Source of the DNA: J027 sp034437655
GTDB taxonomy: Bacteria; Chloroflexota; Anaerolineae; Aggregatilineales; J027
Reading direction: 5' to 3'
Assembly: GCA_034437655.1 (NCBI GenBank)
Contig: DAOTTU010000044.1
Span: 186,001-250,000 of the forward strand
DNA: 64,000 nt
Positions 17,383-27,686 of the stretch are shown piece by piece; the stretch's first letter is position 1, and each line of letters begins with the position of its first letter. A model generated the notes under the pieces. That model saw nothing but the letters and a program-made list of their open reading frames with translations, had not been told where the DNA came from and made no database searches. A program made the translations under genes and the position numbers.

Positions 17383-18423
17383 TTAGTGTGTCCGATTGAT
17401 GATAAAGGCGAGAATTTTCAAAAGTTCTTTGCGGTAGCTGGATTCCTCTGGATAGAGTTTATTCAATTCGAGGATCAGCGCCTCATAACGTGCCTGTATA
17501 GCCCGCGAAATTGCCTTGTTAACGCTGCCATCCGTTAAAATATTGCGGATGCGGACCGTTGTTTTGTTGGGGAGTGGTGCTTGTTGCTGATACAGGGTCG
17601 AAATCTCGTTGCGTGAGTCCTGTGGCAAATTTTCCAGCGCCCAGATGATGGGATAGGACTTCTTTTTGGCGGTCAGGTCGTCGTCCGCAGACTTGCCTGT
17701 CTTTTCAGACTCGCCCCAGACACCGAGAATATCGTCCTGCATCTGGAACACAACACCGATCTCACGCCCGATGTTGTCAAGCTGCATGGCGTGTTCCCAT
17801 GATTTCCCTGCGAAGAGCGCTCCCCCGGCCAATGCTGCGCCCAACAGTGGGCCTGTTTTCAAGCCGACCATCTGCACATATTCGTCTGTCGAAACGTCAT
17901 CACGGCTTTCAAAGCTGATGTCAAGCATCTGCCCATAGACCGTATCGACACAAGCCTGGCTGAGAATACGCTGGGCATAGACAATCGTCTGCGGGTTTTT
18001 ATACGCTGAGTCAGCGAGCAGTCGGAAGCTCAACCCATAGGCACCATCGCCCGTGTTAATGGCTTGATTCACGCCCCAGATGCTCCAGACAGTCGTTCGT
18101 CCGCGCCGTGTCTCAGAAACATCCATCACATCGTCGTGAATGAGTGAGAAGTTATGCAATAGTTCGATTCCGGCCGCCAGTGGCAGCGCATCCTGCGGAT
18201 CACCCTGACTGGCTCCGCATGACAGCAGCGCCAACAACGGGCGAATTTGTTTGCCGGCCGGGGCACGGTTGGGCGTACCGTCGGGGTCGTTCCAGCCGAG
18301 GTGATAGCCAAGCATTTGCAGCATCATCTTCCACTGTTGAATGTTGCGGGTAATGCTGTCTTGAAAATAACGATTGAAGTCTTGCAATAGGTCGGTTGTA
18401 AGCGTTTCCGGGGTTGTGGTCAT
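17383..18423 (-). CDS. Polyprenyl (E-type) diphosphate synthase
   Basis: 346 residues from ATG 18423, which has AGGA at good spacing; an in-frame GTG at 18459 is less likely. The first Asp-rich motif is LIHDDVMD near 100 and the second is FQMQDDILG near 228, both complete, with GKQIRPLLALLS near 60. The enzyme condenses isopentenyl diphosphate with allylic diphosphates to make C15-C40 chains for quinones, carotenoids or bactoprenol. Chain length cannot be read reliably from the sequence. It is the first gene of an operon with a two-gene ABC exporter. Confidence 0.92.
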   Translation of the reverse strand: MTTTPETLTTDLLQDFNRYFQDSITRNIQQWKMMLQMLGYHLGWNDPDGTPNRAPAGKQIRPLLALLSCGASQGDPQDALPLAAGIELLHNFSLIHDDVMDVSETRRGRTTVWSIWGVNQAINTGDGAYGLSFRLLADSAYKNPQTIVYAQRILSQACVDTVYGQMLDISFESRDDVSTDEYVQMVGLKTGPLLGAALAGGALFAGKSWEHAMQLDNIGREIGVVFQMQDDILGVWGESEKTGKSADDDLTAKKKSYPIIWALENLPQDSRNEISTLYQQQAPLPNKTTVRIRNILTDGSVNKAISRAIQARYEALILELNKLYPEESSYRKELLKILAFIINRTH

Positions 18424-18461
18424 GACGTTTCCTGTTTTGCTGTCAGCATAATCACTCACTC

Positions 18462-18467
18462 ATTATA
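18462..18467 (-). promoter_or_regulatory. Predicted -10 box (TATAAT) before the prenyl synthase operon
   Basis: The minus strand reads ACGTTATAATGAGTG 39 bases before the ATG at 18423. It shares its core with the ygfZ and sdh promoters. The -35 region is weak. Confidence 0.45.
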
Positions 18468-18517
18468 ACGTGCTGTTCTCATCCGTGCGGTGAACGTTTC
18501 ATTGGTGGCTGGTCACT

Positions 18518-19051
18518 TCACAAGTACAGCCGGGCGCGAACACGCTCATGCAACACTTCCTCGTGCAAGTGCCATCCCCATGCGGGTTTGATTTCTGGCC
18601 GCTTGTGGGGGGTCAAAATGAGTAGCTGGGGTGTAATTTGCCGTAATTGCACACACAGCGCTGGCAGCCATGACACCGCCACCAGATGCATCGCAAAACT
18701 ACACACAATCAGGCTATAGCGGCGTGCTTTCAAGGCACCCTGCGCGATATCCTCAAATGTGAGTTGTTCGCAAGGGCGTCCGATGCGGGTCGTATAAGCA
18801 GTGTGCGTGTAGGGATCAATTGCATCAATTTGTTCTACTCCGATTTCCTGCAACGCAAGCGTTACCTCACCCCTACCGGCCGCCAGATCAAGCACATGCG
18901 ACAGGTCAAGATCCCAGCGCGGGACGACCTGTTGTAGCAGGTGACGAATGATTGATTCATGCGGGTTGCGGTAGTCAGCGCCCTGCGTCTGGTAATAGTG
19001 TTTGACACCGTGTTTGGCGTAATGATTGCGGATAGCTTCTGGATCAGACAT
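18518..19051 (-). CDS. Class I SAM-dependent methyltransferase
   Basis: 177 residues, short for the class. Motif I, HVLDLAAGRGEVTLAL near 51-66, forms the glycine-rich SAM-binding loop. An acidic residue follows at the end of strand 2 (IDAIDPYT near 80), and SLIVCSFAMHLV near 115 is motif IV. The small C-terminal part leaves little room for a substrate domain. The substrate is not predictable. It is divergent from fabI, 71 bases away. Confidence 0.82.
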   Translation of the reverse strand: MSDPEAIRNHYAKHGVKHYYQTQGADYRNPHESIIRHLLQQVVPRWDLDLSHVLDLAAGRGEVTLALQEIGVEQIDAIDPYTHTAYTTRIGRPCEQLTFEDIAQGALKARRYSLIVCSFAMHLVAVSWLPALCVQLRQITPQLLILTPHKRPEIKPAWGWHLHEEVLHERVRARLYL

Positions 19052-19122
19052 GGTATAGTTGGCAACGGAAAACTTGATTATGTGTTCTCACTCAATAATG
19101 AAGAAAAGCAGGAGATTTCTCA

Positions 19123-19911
19123 ATGGGACTATTGGATGGAAAAAAGGCACTGATCTTTGGCATTGCCAACAAAAATTCGATCGCCTGGGGCATAACGCAA
19201 GCCCTACACCGCGAGGGGGCCACCATCGGCTTGAGCTATGCCATTGAACAGCTTGAACGCCGTGTGATGCCACTCGCTGAAAGCCTTGACATTGACTTTG
19301 TGGAACGGGCCGACGCCAACAACGACGAAGAACTGGACGCTGTTTTCGCTAAGGCGCAGGAACGTTTCGGAACCATTGATATTCTCGTTCATGCAGTGGC
19401 CTTTGCTGAACGTGAGGACCTTGACGGCGGTTATATTGACACGTCACGCGAGGGTTTCAAGCGGTCAATGGAAACATCCGTGTATAGTCTGGTGGCGATG
19501 GCTCAACGTGCAGCACCATTAATGCCCGACGGTGGCAGCATCATCACTATGACCTATTTCGGCGCAGAAAAGGTGATGCCACACTATAACGTGATGGGCG
19601 TGGCCAAAGCGGCACTGGAAGCCAGCACGCGCTATCTCGCCGCTGATTTGGGGCCGCAGGGCATTCGTGTGAATGCGATCAGTGCCGGTGCCATTAAAAC
19701 ACTCTCGGCGGCAGGCATTGCAGGCTTCCGCAAAATGCTGAAATTCGCAGGAGAATCAGCACCACTACGCCAACTGGTTTCGCAAGATGACGTCGGCAAC
19801 GCAGCCGTGTGGCTAGCCTCTGACTGGGGCACGATGGTCACGGGCGAAACGATCTACGTTGACGCCGGGTATCATATTATGGGTCTGCATACCACCGACG
19901 AGATGGACTAA
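19123..19911 (+). CDS. fabI: Enoyl-[acyl-carrier-protein] reductase (NADH)
   Basis: 262 residues, typical FabI length. The N-terminal nucleotide-binding motif is FGIANKNSIAWGI, in which the FabI subfamily replaces the usual TGxxxGIG. The catalytic Tyr155 and Lys162 (Y-x6-K) lie in HYNVMGVAKAALE. The enzyme does the last reduction of each fatty acid elongation cycle and is the target of triclosan-type inhibitors. AGGAG lies eight bases before the ATG. It stands alone rather than in a fab cluster, and its stop overlaps the end of the next gene by four bases. Confidence 0.97.
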   Translation: MGLLDGKKALIFGIANKNSIAWGITQALHREGATIGLSYAIEQLERRVMPLAESLDIDFVERADANNDEELDAVFAKAQERFGTIDILVHAVAFAEREDLDGGYIDTSREGFKRSMETSVYSLVAMAQRAAPLMPDGGSIITMTYFGAEKVMPHYNVMGVAKAALEASTRYLAADLGPQGIRVNAISAGAIKTLSAAGIAGFRKMLKFAGESAPLRQLVSQDDVGNAAVWLASDWGTMVTGETIYVDAGYHIMGLHTTDEMD

Positions 19912-20516
19912 AAGACGTTCTCGTCGTCTGGCGCAACTTCTGGTGTCGGGGTTGGCGTTGATGGGGTTGATGGTGAGGGGATAGGCGTCGGTGGAATTGG
20001 CGTGACCGTTGGTAAGGGTTCGAAAGTGTTGGTGGGGCGCGGGGTGGGGTTGTTAGAGCGCAACGTGAGGGCCGCCATGTAGTAAACGTCTGGCAAAAAG
20101 TCGTCCGGCTCTAAAATCACAGCGTACCAATCCGAGACGTTAGGATATTCCTCTGTGCGGCCCAACCCCACTACGCAGACAACATCGTTAGCCTCGACAA
20201 AAGACACGTCCTCGCAGTTTGTTGAGGGGCATTCCCGCACAAATGCCGCCTGGGGCCCCTTCACCGTGAAATACTGACAGGGAGGAATCGGTGTGTTGGT
20301 GGGGAACAGTACGAGAGTTGGCTGATTTCGCAATTCTTCAAATGTGGCGGTGATCTGTGACTCCTGAGTGGCGTCCTGAGCGCGAGACTCAGCCGCGTTT
20401 TCGTCCATCCATTCAGTAAAGCCCATCCACATCAAGTAGCTGCCAAAAACCAGCGTTGCCGCGATGAGGGTAATCAGCAAAGGGCCGGGGCTGTCACCGC
20501 GATTGGCATAGGACAT
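19908..20516 (-). CDS. Membrane-anchored protein with SH3-like domain
   Basis: 202 residues. One N-terminal helix (about 12-33) is followed by a cysteine-containing module (FVRECPSTNCEDV near 95, VVCVVG and WYAVIL after it) resembling a bacterial SH3 domain of the kind that binds cell-wall peptides. A Pro/Thr-rich tail (TPRPTNTFEPLPTVTPIPP) follows. The stalk comes after the domain here, unlike at 13231. AGGAG lies ten bases before the ATG. The SH3 assignment is by pattern (VRxxPstn...WYxV). Confidence 0.68.
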   Translation of the reverse strand: MSYANRGDSPGPLLITLIAATLVFGSYLMWMGFTEWMDENAAESRAQDATQESQITATFEELRNQPTLVLFPTNTPIPPCQYFTVKGPQAAFVRECPSTNCEDVSFVEANDVVCVVGLGRTEEYPNVSDWYAVILEPDDFLPDVYYMAALTLRSNNPTPRPTNTFEPLPTVTPIPPTPIPSPSTPSTPTPTPEVAPDDENVF

Positions 20517-20575
20517 GGTGCTACTTCTCCTTTGCTTTTCCCCACTGAAAATCCGGCGTGTGTTCCCATGTTGCG

Positions 20576-20989
20576 CTAGGTGTTACGTAGTTGAGTGAGT
20601 TCGTCTTGCAAGCGGGTAATGCGGAGCATGGTCTTGACCCGTTGTAGCATCAGGCGTGTTTCAAAAGGTTTGGCCAAAAAGTCGTCGGCACCAGCAGCGA
20701 GGGACCGCTCAACATCAACGGTGTTACCTAGCCCCGTTATCATCAACACGGGAATGTTATGCATGCTGTCAATCTGTCGCAATGCTTGCAACACCTCAAC
20801 GCCATCCATTTCTGGCATCCGTAGGTCGAGGAGGACAAGCGCCGGGCGTTCAGCTTCTGCCAGCGCGAGTCCTTTTTGCCCATTAGCAGCGAGTTTCACC
20901 GTGTGGCCCTCACCCTCAAGATGGGCTTCCAGCATTTCGCGGTTCATCCAGTCGTCGTCAATAATAAGAATATACGGTGCAGGTATCAT
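20576..20989 (-). CDS. Single-domain response regulator (CheY-like)
   Basis: 137 residues, a complete receiver domain and nothing else. The acidic pocket is IIDDDWMN, the phosphoacceptor Asp lies in LVLLDLRMPEMDG near 56, the switch threonine/serine position is in MITG, and the conserved lysine is in FLAKPFE near 109. There is no output domain, so it must act by protein contact. No histidine kinase is adjacent; the nearest upstream genes are sdhCAB. Confidence 0.93.
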   Translation of the reverse strand: MIPAPYILIIDDDWMNREMLEAHLEGEGHTVKLAANGQKGLALAEAERPALVLLDLRMPEMDGVEVLQALRQIDSMHNIPVLMITGLGNTVDVERSLAAGADDFLAKPFETRLMLQRVKTMLRITRLQDELTQLRNT

Positions 20990-21036
20990 CTATATACTCT
21001 CACAATGGTACGCTAGCTTGCTTGGTTTGCGCCGAT

Positions 21037-21078
21037 TCTAAAACGAAAACCCGGCACGGACAAGGCATACCGGGTTCA
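21037..21078 (-). terminator. Rho-independent terminator of the sdh operon
   Basis: On the minus strand AACCCGG (21070-21076) pairs with CCGGGTT (21048-21054) around a 15-base loop, followed by TTCGTTTT. It ends the sdhB transcript before the response regulator gene. Confidence 0.75.
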
Positions 21079-21108
21079 CGTTGGGGAATAGTGGGCTGTT
21101 GGGGCTTG

Positions 21109-21822
21109 CTACTTCACGCCACGCTGAATCGCGAGCTTAACTTCACCGATGGCACGTGTAACTTCGATTTCACGCGGGCAGGCCGGTGTGCAGTTGAAGA
21201 TCGTGCGGCAACGCCAGACGCCCTCAGGCTCGGCCAGGATATTCAGCCGTTCATTGGTGGCACCGTCGCGACTGTCAAAGATAAAACGATGGGCATTAAC
21301 TATAGCCGCCGGGCCGACATACTCCCCGCTGGCCCAGAAGCTGGGGCAACTGGTTGTGCAGGCCGCACACAGGATGCATTTTGTGGTGTCATCAAAGCGT
21401 TCACGATCTTCTGGTGACTGGCGACGTTCACGTCCGTCCTGCGGAATCGGGCTGTTTGGTACGAAATACGGCATCACTGAGCGATAGTGGTCGAAGAAGG
21501 GTTCGAAGTCTACCACCAGGTCTTTGATGACGTTCAGCCCCAAGATAGGCTCTATTTGAATGGGGCGGTCGGTGTTCAGCGTTTGCATCAGAGCCTTACA
21601 CGCCAATTTGTTGACACCGTTGATACGCATGGCGTCTGAACCACAGACCCCGTGCGCGCACGAACGGCGCAGCGTCAATGTACCGTCCATTTCCCATTTA
21701 ACGCGGTGTAGTAGCTCAAGCACGGTATCGGTCGGCTCAACATCGTTGAGTTCGTACTCACCCCAATAGGGTTTTTGATCAACTTCTGGATTATAGCGAC
21801 GGATGCGGAGTTGTACTTTCAT
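21109..21822 (-). CDS. sdhB: Succinate dehydrogenase iron-sulfur subunit
   Basis: 237 residues. The [2Fe-2S] site is SCAHGVCGSDAM near 57-68, with the Asp variant at the third ligand known from other SdhB proteins, then LACKAL. The [4Fe-4S] and [3Fe-4S] ligands are CILCAACTTSCPSFW near 150 and CRTIFNCTPACPREI near 205. It carries electrons from the SdhA flavin to the membrane quinone site. It starts 18 bases after sdhA, as the third gene of the operon. Confidence 0.97.
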   Translation of the reverse strand: MKVQLRIRRYNPEVDQKPYWGEYELNDVEPTDTVLELLHRVKWEMDGTLTLRRSCAHGVCGSDAMRINGVNKLACKALMQTLNTDRPIQIEPILGLNVIKDLVVDFEPFFDHYRSVMPYFVPNSPIPQDGRERRQSPEDRERFDDTTKCILCAACTTSCPSFWASGEYVGPAAIVNAHRFIFDSRDGATNERLNILAEPEGVWRCRTIFNCTPACPREIEVTRAIGEVKLAIQRGVK

Positions 21823-21840
21823 GATTGCGTTCCACTCTCT

Positions 21841-23640
<1,800 letters not shown>

Positions 23641-23673
23641 TACAATACGTCTCCTCGTTGTTATACCGTTATG

Positions 23674-24717
23674 CTATCCACCAAAAGGTGAGGTTGTCTG
23701 TGGGGCGGGTTCTATCTGTACCATATCTTCAGCGATACGGTAAGCGGTTTCGTCAACACCTGCGATCAAGGCTGCCATGCCGAGGATAATCAGCGCGGCA
23801 CCACCGAAGATGATGATCCAGTTAAAGGCACGGTTGAGAATCTTGTTGTGGGTGTAGTCATTGACGACATAGCGTAACCCATTGAAGCCGTGTACGACCA
23901 CCAGCGCCAGTAGCAGCCCGTCGTAAATGCGCCAGACCGCCACACCTGCTAACAGATGATCCCAGCGTTCACCGACAAATTCAACCGCCAGCCCGCTATC
24001 ATTGACCGCGGTTGTGCCGACGACATGGGCGTCTACGGTGTTAATTTCAAACACGCTGCCGATCAAGTGAATCATGGCCAGATGACCGAAGACAAGCGGC
24101 ACAATCAACACACCACTCCAACGCATGAACGACCACAACCAGGCGTCAACCTGGCTCGGACGTTGACGCTGCACACGGACGTTGCGCTCTTCCCGTTCAA
24201 TCAGTGAGTACCCAAACGACAACGCCACCGCTATACCGATGATGACAATGAAGCCCAGTAAGAACTGTGCTTGTGTGCCGATCAATTCGGTGAAAGAGGC
24301 AACCTGACGTTCATCGGCTGGCCGCTCCCAGAAGTCGATCACATGTATACCCATAACTGCAAAGGTCGGAATTAACACCAGAGCCGTTACAACAAACACA
24401 GCCAGTGCAGCTTGTTGTTGCAAGTGCCACAGATGCGGCCGATAGTCAAAGTATATAATGCGTAGGCCGTTAAACGCATGGTACACAACACAGGCGACAA
24501 GTCCGAACTCGCCAATGGTGAACAATGGATGCTGGTATTCACTGATTGCTTTTTCATACAGCGAAGGGTAAAACGCTGCCCACGAAGTATCAATGACATG
24601 AATGACCAAAAACAATAATACGCCCAGCCCTGCAAGGCGATGCAGTGCCCAGCTATATTGACCAAGTTTGCCGCGATAACGCAGCGTTTCTGTAATAGTT
24701 GTTACGAGGGTTGCCAT
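23674..24717 (-). CDS. sdhC: Succinate dehydrogenase membrane subunit, apparent SdhC-SdhD fusion
   Basis: 347 residues, about twice a normal SdhC. The first half has three helices and the SdhC pattern LAGLGVLLFLVIHVID with VVYHAFNGLRIIYFDY. A bridging helix lies near 150-175. The second half again has three helices with VVHGFNGLRYVVNDY, the SdhD-type repeat. The histidines in VYHAFNGLR and VVHGFNGLR are the likely haem b ligands. It anchors SdhAB to the membrane and reduces quinone. It is the first gene of the operon, behind a TATAAT promoter, and no separate sdhD follows. Confidence 0.92.
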   Translation of the reverse strand: MATLVTTITETLRYRGKLGQYSWALHRLAGLGVLLFLVIHVIDTSWAAFYPSLYEKAISEYQHPLFTIGEFGLVACVVYHAFNGLRIIYFDYRPHLWHLQQQAALAVFVVTALVLIPTFAVMGIHVIDFWERPADERQVASFTELIGTQAQFLLGFIVIIGIAVALSFGYSLIEREERNVRVQRQRPSQVDAWLWSFMRWSGVLIVPLVFGHLAMIHLIGSVFEINTVDAHVVGTTAVNDSGLAVEFVGERWDHLLAGVAVWRIYDGLLLALVVVHGFNGLRYVVNDYTHNKILNRAFNWIIIFGGAALIILGMAALIAGVDETAYRIAEDMVQIEPAPQTTSPFGG

Positions 24718-24787
24718 GTAGCTGAAGCCTCCTCAATGCTTCTACAGTGTCTATGGCATCACCAGATGTTTGTGATGAATTAATACC

Positions 24788-24817
24788 ATTATAACACTTT
24801 AGTGAAGTTTTTCGCAA
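24788..24817 (-). promoter_or_regulatory. Predicted sigma-70 promoter of the sdh operon
   Basis: On the minus strand TTGCGA (24812-24817) and a perfect TATAAT (24788-24793) are separated by 18 bases. The -10 is 70 bases upstream of the sdhC ATG. Confidence 0.65.
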
Positions 24818-24831
24818 AGTCAAAAACCGAC

Positions 24832-24860
24832 TTGGCAGAAGAAAAAAAAGCACGCACAAT
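24832..24860 (+). promoter_or_regulatory. Predicted sigma-70 promoter for the 24905 gene and ybaK
   Basis: TTGGCA (24832-24837), a 17-base spacer with an A-run, and CACAAT (24855-24860) lie 45 bases before the ATG. It is back to back with the sdh promoter. Confidence 0.55.
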
Positions 24861-24904
24861 AGAACTAAATGCAACAACCTATTATCCGTTCGGAGTAGAT
24901 AACT

Positions 24905-25204
24905 ATGAACACACAGGCAAGAAGTGCAGCCCTGGCAGAAGAATTCGCGGCTGCCATTCGCGACTTCGAAAACGGTGCATACAGTAGCCGGGGCCTGGCG
25001 CGTCGCATTGAACAGGTTACCACCGCCTCCGAGTTAGAAACGCTCAATAACCAGATGCTGAGCCATACGTACTGGGTTGCACGCCATCTGGTACATCAGC
25101 CCGCTTGCTGGGCCCCCTCACTGGATGAGTTGAACTATCTCTATCGGTGCTTGATTGGGGAAGAGCAGTTTTTACAAGAAGTTGCCGAAGGATACCGTAA
25201 GTAA
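24905..25204 (+). CDS. Small hypothetical protein
   Basis: 99 residues with no membrane segment and no motif I recognise. It is predicted mostly helical, with a cluster of aromatic and histidine residues in the middle (MLSHTYWVARHLVHQP). GGAG lies nine bases before the ATG and a plausible promoter lies 45 bases upstream, so it is very likely expressed. It is five bases from ybaK, so the two are co-transcribed. No function can be assigned. Confidence 0.75.
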   Translation: MNTQARSAALAEEFAAAIRDFENGAYSSRGLARRIEQVTTASELETLNNQMLSHTYWVARHLVHQPACWAPSLDELNYLYRCLIGEEQFLQEVAEGYRK

Positions 25205-25209
25205 CCCTT

Positions 25210-25704
25210 ATGGCGAAGCGCAAAAAACTCAATGCAATGCGCTGGCTAGAACAACGCGACATTCCATATACCACTTATGAATTTGACGACAGCTTGCACA
25301 ACGCACAGGATGTTGCGGGTGTGTTAGGCATTCCCCCTGCGCAGATTTTCAAAACCTTAGTGGTACTCACGACTGCAAAAGCGCCGCTACTCGTACTGGT
25401 TTCTGGGAATTGTGCGCTGAACCTGAAACTGCTGGCGGCTGCGGTTGGTGAGAAAAAACTGATTATGGCCGGGCATGATGAGGCAGAGCAGTTGACCGGG
25501 TTGCAAACAGGGGGCATTTCTGCGCTGGCACTCACCGCCAAAAACTGGCCCGTCTATGTCGAAGCAACGGCCACCCAATTTGGCGAGATTTATATGAGCG
25601 CTGGCCAACGAGGGATCAACCTGCGCGTACCCCGGCAAGCGTTCATTGATATGTTCAACGCTGTTGTTGTGGCGTGTTGCTCACCACTTGAGGACAACCT
25701 TTAG
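25210..25704 (+). CDS. ybaK: YbaK/EbsC-type aminoacyl-tRNA deacylase
   Basis: 164 residues, the family length. DVAGVLGIPPAQIFKTLVVL near 33-53 includes the conserved lysine of the YbaK active site, and LVLVSGNCALNLKLLA near 60-75 with the GQRGINLRVP strand near 135 completes the fold. YbaK removes cysteine mis-attached to tRNA-Pro; relatives act on other mischarged tRNAs. Its 3' end overlaps the convergent YkgJ-type gene by 24 bases. Confidence 0.92.
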   Translation: MAKRKKLNAMRWLEQRDIPYTTYEFDDSLHNAQDVAGVLGIPPAQIFKTLVVLTTAKAPLLVLVSGNCALNLKLLAAAVGEKKLIMAGHDEAEQLTGLQTGGISALALTAKNWPVYVEATATQFGEIYMSAGQRGINLRVPRQAFIDMFNAVVVACCSPLEDNL

Positions 25705-26208
25705 ACGCTCAACCACGTTATAAATAATCGGACACAATCCGATGCCTCCAAACAGGTCTTCTAGTGTCCATCGAAAATCGGGTGTAAACACCGGATAAAG
25801 GCGGCAACTTTCTGGGCGGTGCGGGTAGATGCTACATAATTTGCCCTTCAAGAACGGACAGGGTTGTTGCCGGATAGCGCCCCATTCTTCGTATGCGACT
25901 GCTTGTTTACGGTCGATAATATCGTGTTCAAGCGCAGCGACACTACAACCCAGCCCTTTTGCAAGGCGTGCAGCATCATGCGGTGTTAGGAACACCTGTA
26001 GATTCCGGCAACAGTTGGCGCATTGGGTGCAGTCGATTGCAGCAACCACAGGAGCAGCCATCTCTGTAACTAGCTTGTCTAACTCAGCGTCTTCACGTTC
26101 ATCCAGTTCGATATAGTAGCGAAACGCAGCGTAATCATTCTGTTTTTGCTGTGTAAGCGCTGCGATGCGTTTCAGATCGGTTTCTAGCCGGGGGAAGTGG
26201 TGTGTCAT
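25681..26208 (-). CDS. YkgJ family cysteine-cluster protein
   Basis: 175 residues. CTQCANCCRNLQVFLTP (C-x2-C-x2-CC near 60) and the later CPFLKGKLCSIYPHRPESC near 120-138, followed by RLYP, give the cysteine pattern of the YkgJ family, presumed to bind zinc or an iron-sulfur cluster. Function is unknown across the family. The ATG overlaps the stop of the upstream pseudo-kinase-like gene by four bases (ATGA), so it is coupled to that operon. Confidence 0.9.
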   Translation of the reverse strand: MTHHFPRLETDLKRIAALTQQKQNDYAAFRYYIELDEREDAELDKLVTEMAAPVVAAIDCTQCANCCRNLQVFLTPHDAARLAKGLGCSVAALEHDIIDRKQAVAYEEWGAIRQQPCPFLKGKLCSIYPHRPESCRLYPVFTPDFRWTLEDLFGGIGLCPIIYNVVERLKVVLKW

Positions 26209-27686
26209 TTCCCAGAAGGCTCGGCATTTTGGCTGACGCTGGGGTCCTGAGCAGGCTCATCAGCGGCGGCCTCAAGCTGGGTTACAGGTTGCTCGGGTTG
26301 TTCCTGAGATTCCTGTGCATGTTCGGCAGCGCTTGTGGTTGTTGCTGATGGAGATGCGGGTGCAATGTCTGAAACCGGTTGCATCAACAATCCCTGGATT
26401 GCGGCGAGAATATCGCGTGTGTCATCGTTGCTGAGTTCAGACGGTTTCTTGTCATCTGGTGACGCAGGTCTGGCGTTCAGAATGGCGTAGAGTTGTTGCA
26501 GCCGTGGTTGGTCAAGCACATCATTACTACCAGTACCATTAGATTGCTGGCGCTCTGTTTCAATAATGTTATAAATCTTCGCGACAATCTCACTGGCCCG
26601 GTTCAGCAAATCAGCGGTGCCAATGTAGTCCAGCAAAATGTCTTGCACCTGTGCTAGTAAGTCATCCGTTTCATCAATTTCTTCGGCTTTTTCGACCAGT
26701 TTCACGGTGGGTAGCGGATTGGTAGACTCTTCATCTTGCACAGGTTCAACAATCGGCGGCGTAGGGTGTTTATCTGCTTGTGCGGCTTTAACGGGCCTGG
26801 GAGTGGTGTCTTTTTGGGGCTTTTCTGCTAGTGGCTGCGGTTTTGCGGCGCTAGGTGCTGGTGGGGTCGGTGTAGTGCTGGCTTCAGCAGATGTCACGAC
26901 TGTTAGCGATGTTGCTGCCGTGGTGTGTTCAATAGCTCTTGGCTTAGATTGGACGGCCGGCTGTTGTGGCTCGGCTTCTGTAGAGGAAGTCGATTGTGCT
27001 GAACCTTCTGGGCTTTTTACAGGTGTGTCAACAGGACCATCATTGATGGCAACAGCAAAGGCTTGGTGCCCTGTGCGCGTGTTATTTTGTAGGCTAAAGC
27101 GCGTATGATTCAACTCAAGCAAGTCAGCGATCAGGGCAAATTGCAATGGAATGTCTGCGCCATAGCGTTCGGTGAGGGTATCCATGATCGATAGCTTACT
27201 CTGAAATTGGTCATCATTCTGCGGCACAAAAACAATTCGGAACCAGACGCCCGCTCGTGGTGCAGAGGCATCATTCACCATGATTTGATTAATCTTGCCA
27301 CAACTACGCGCAATCTGAATCAGTTGTAAGATCCCTTCGTAAAACGTAGCCGGATGCACAAAAAGTTGCCGGCTCTGCTCATACGAAAAGCTCGCCTGTC
27401 GTTGAATTTCTTTACTTACCCAGTCTGGCAGTTGACGGAGGTCAATAGACTCGAACTCATCAGCAATGCTGGCGGGGTCTTGTTTCCAGCGGATAAGTGC
27501 TGCCCATGCATCAAGGGTGTTCTGCGCACGTTGTAGCTGGCATACGGCCCGCGCTGGTGATTGGCGGGTTAATTCTATCGCTTTTTGCAGCGGGGTTCGT
27601 AACCGTGAAAATAAGTGCTGGCGAACGGTTTCCAGCGAAACCCAATTGATGTCCTGGTAGCTGTCGGACTTATTTTTGGCCGTCAT
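26205..27686 (-). CDS. Protein with degenerate histidine-kinase-like core and disordered tail
   Basis: 493 residues from ATG 27686 (AGGA eight bases upstream). Residues about 10-205 have the order of a histidine kinase core: a helical pair like DHp (VRQHLFSRLRTPLQKAIELT) but without the phosphorylatable H-E/D motif, then an N-box-like helix (YEGILQLIQIARSCGKINQ) and strands, without the DxGxG and GxG boxes. The remaining half is Pro/Ala/Thr/Gln-rich and probably disordered, with a short helical segment (LAQVQDILLDYIGTADLL) near 350. The start overlaps the preceding gene by 17 bases. The kinase likeness is my reading of the pattern. Confidence 0.62.
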   Translation of the reverse strand: MTAKNKSDSYQDINWVSLETVRQHLFSRLRTPLQKAIELTRQSPARAVCQLQRAQNTLDAWAALIRWKQDPASIADEFESIDLRQLPDWVSKEIQRQASFSYEQSRQLFVHPATFYEGILQLIQIARSCGKINQIMVNDASAPRAGVWFRIVFVPQNDDQFQSKLSIMDTLTERYGADIPLQFALIADLLELNHTRFSLQNNTRTGHQAFAVAINDGPVDTPVKSPEGSAQSTSSTEAEPQQPAVQSKPRAIEHTTAATSLTVVTSAEASTTPTPPAPSAAKPQPLAEKPQKDTTPRPVKAAQADKHPTPPIVEPVQDEESTNPLPTVKLVEKAEEIDETDDLLAQVQDILLDYIGTADLLNRASEIVAKIYNIIETERQQSNGTGSNDVLDQPRLQQLYAILNARPASPDDKKPSELSNDDTRDILAAIQGLLMQPVSDIAPASPSATTTSAAEHAQESQEQPEQPVTQLEAAADEPAQDPSVSQNAEPSGK

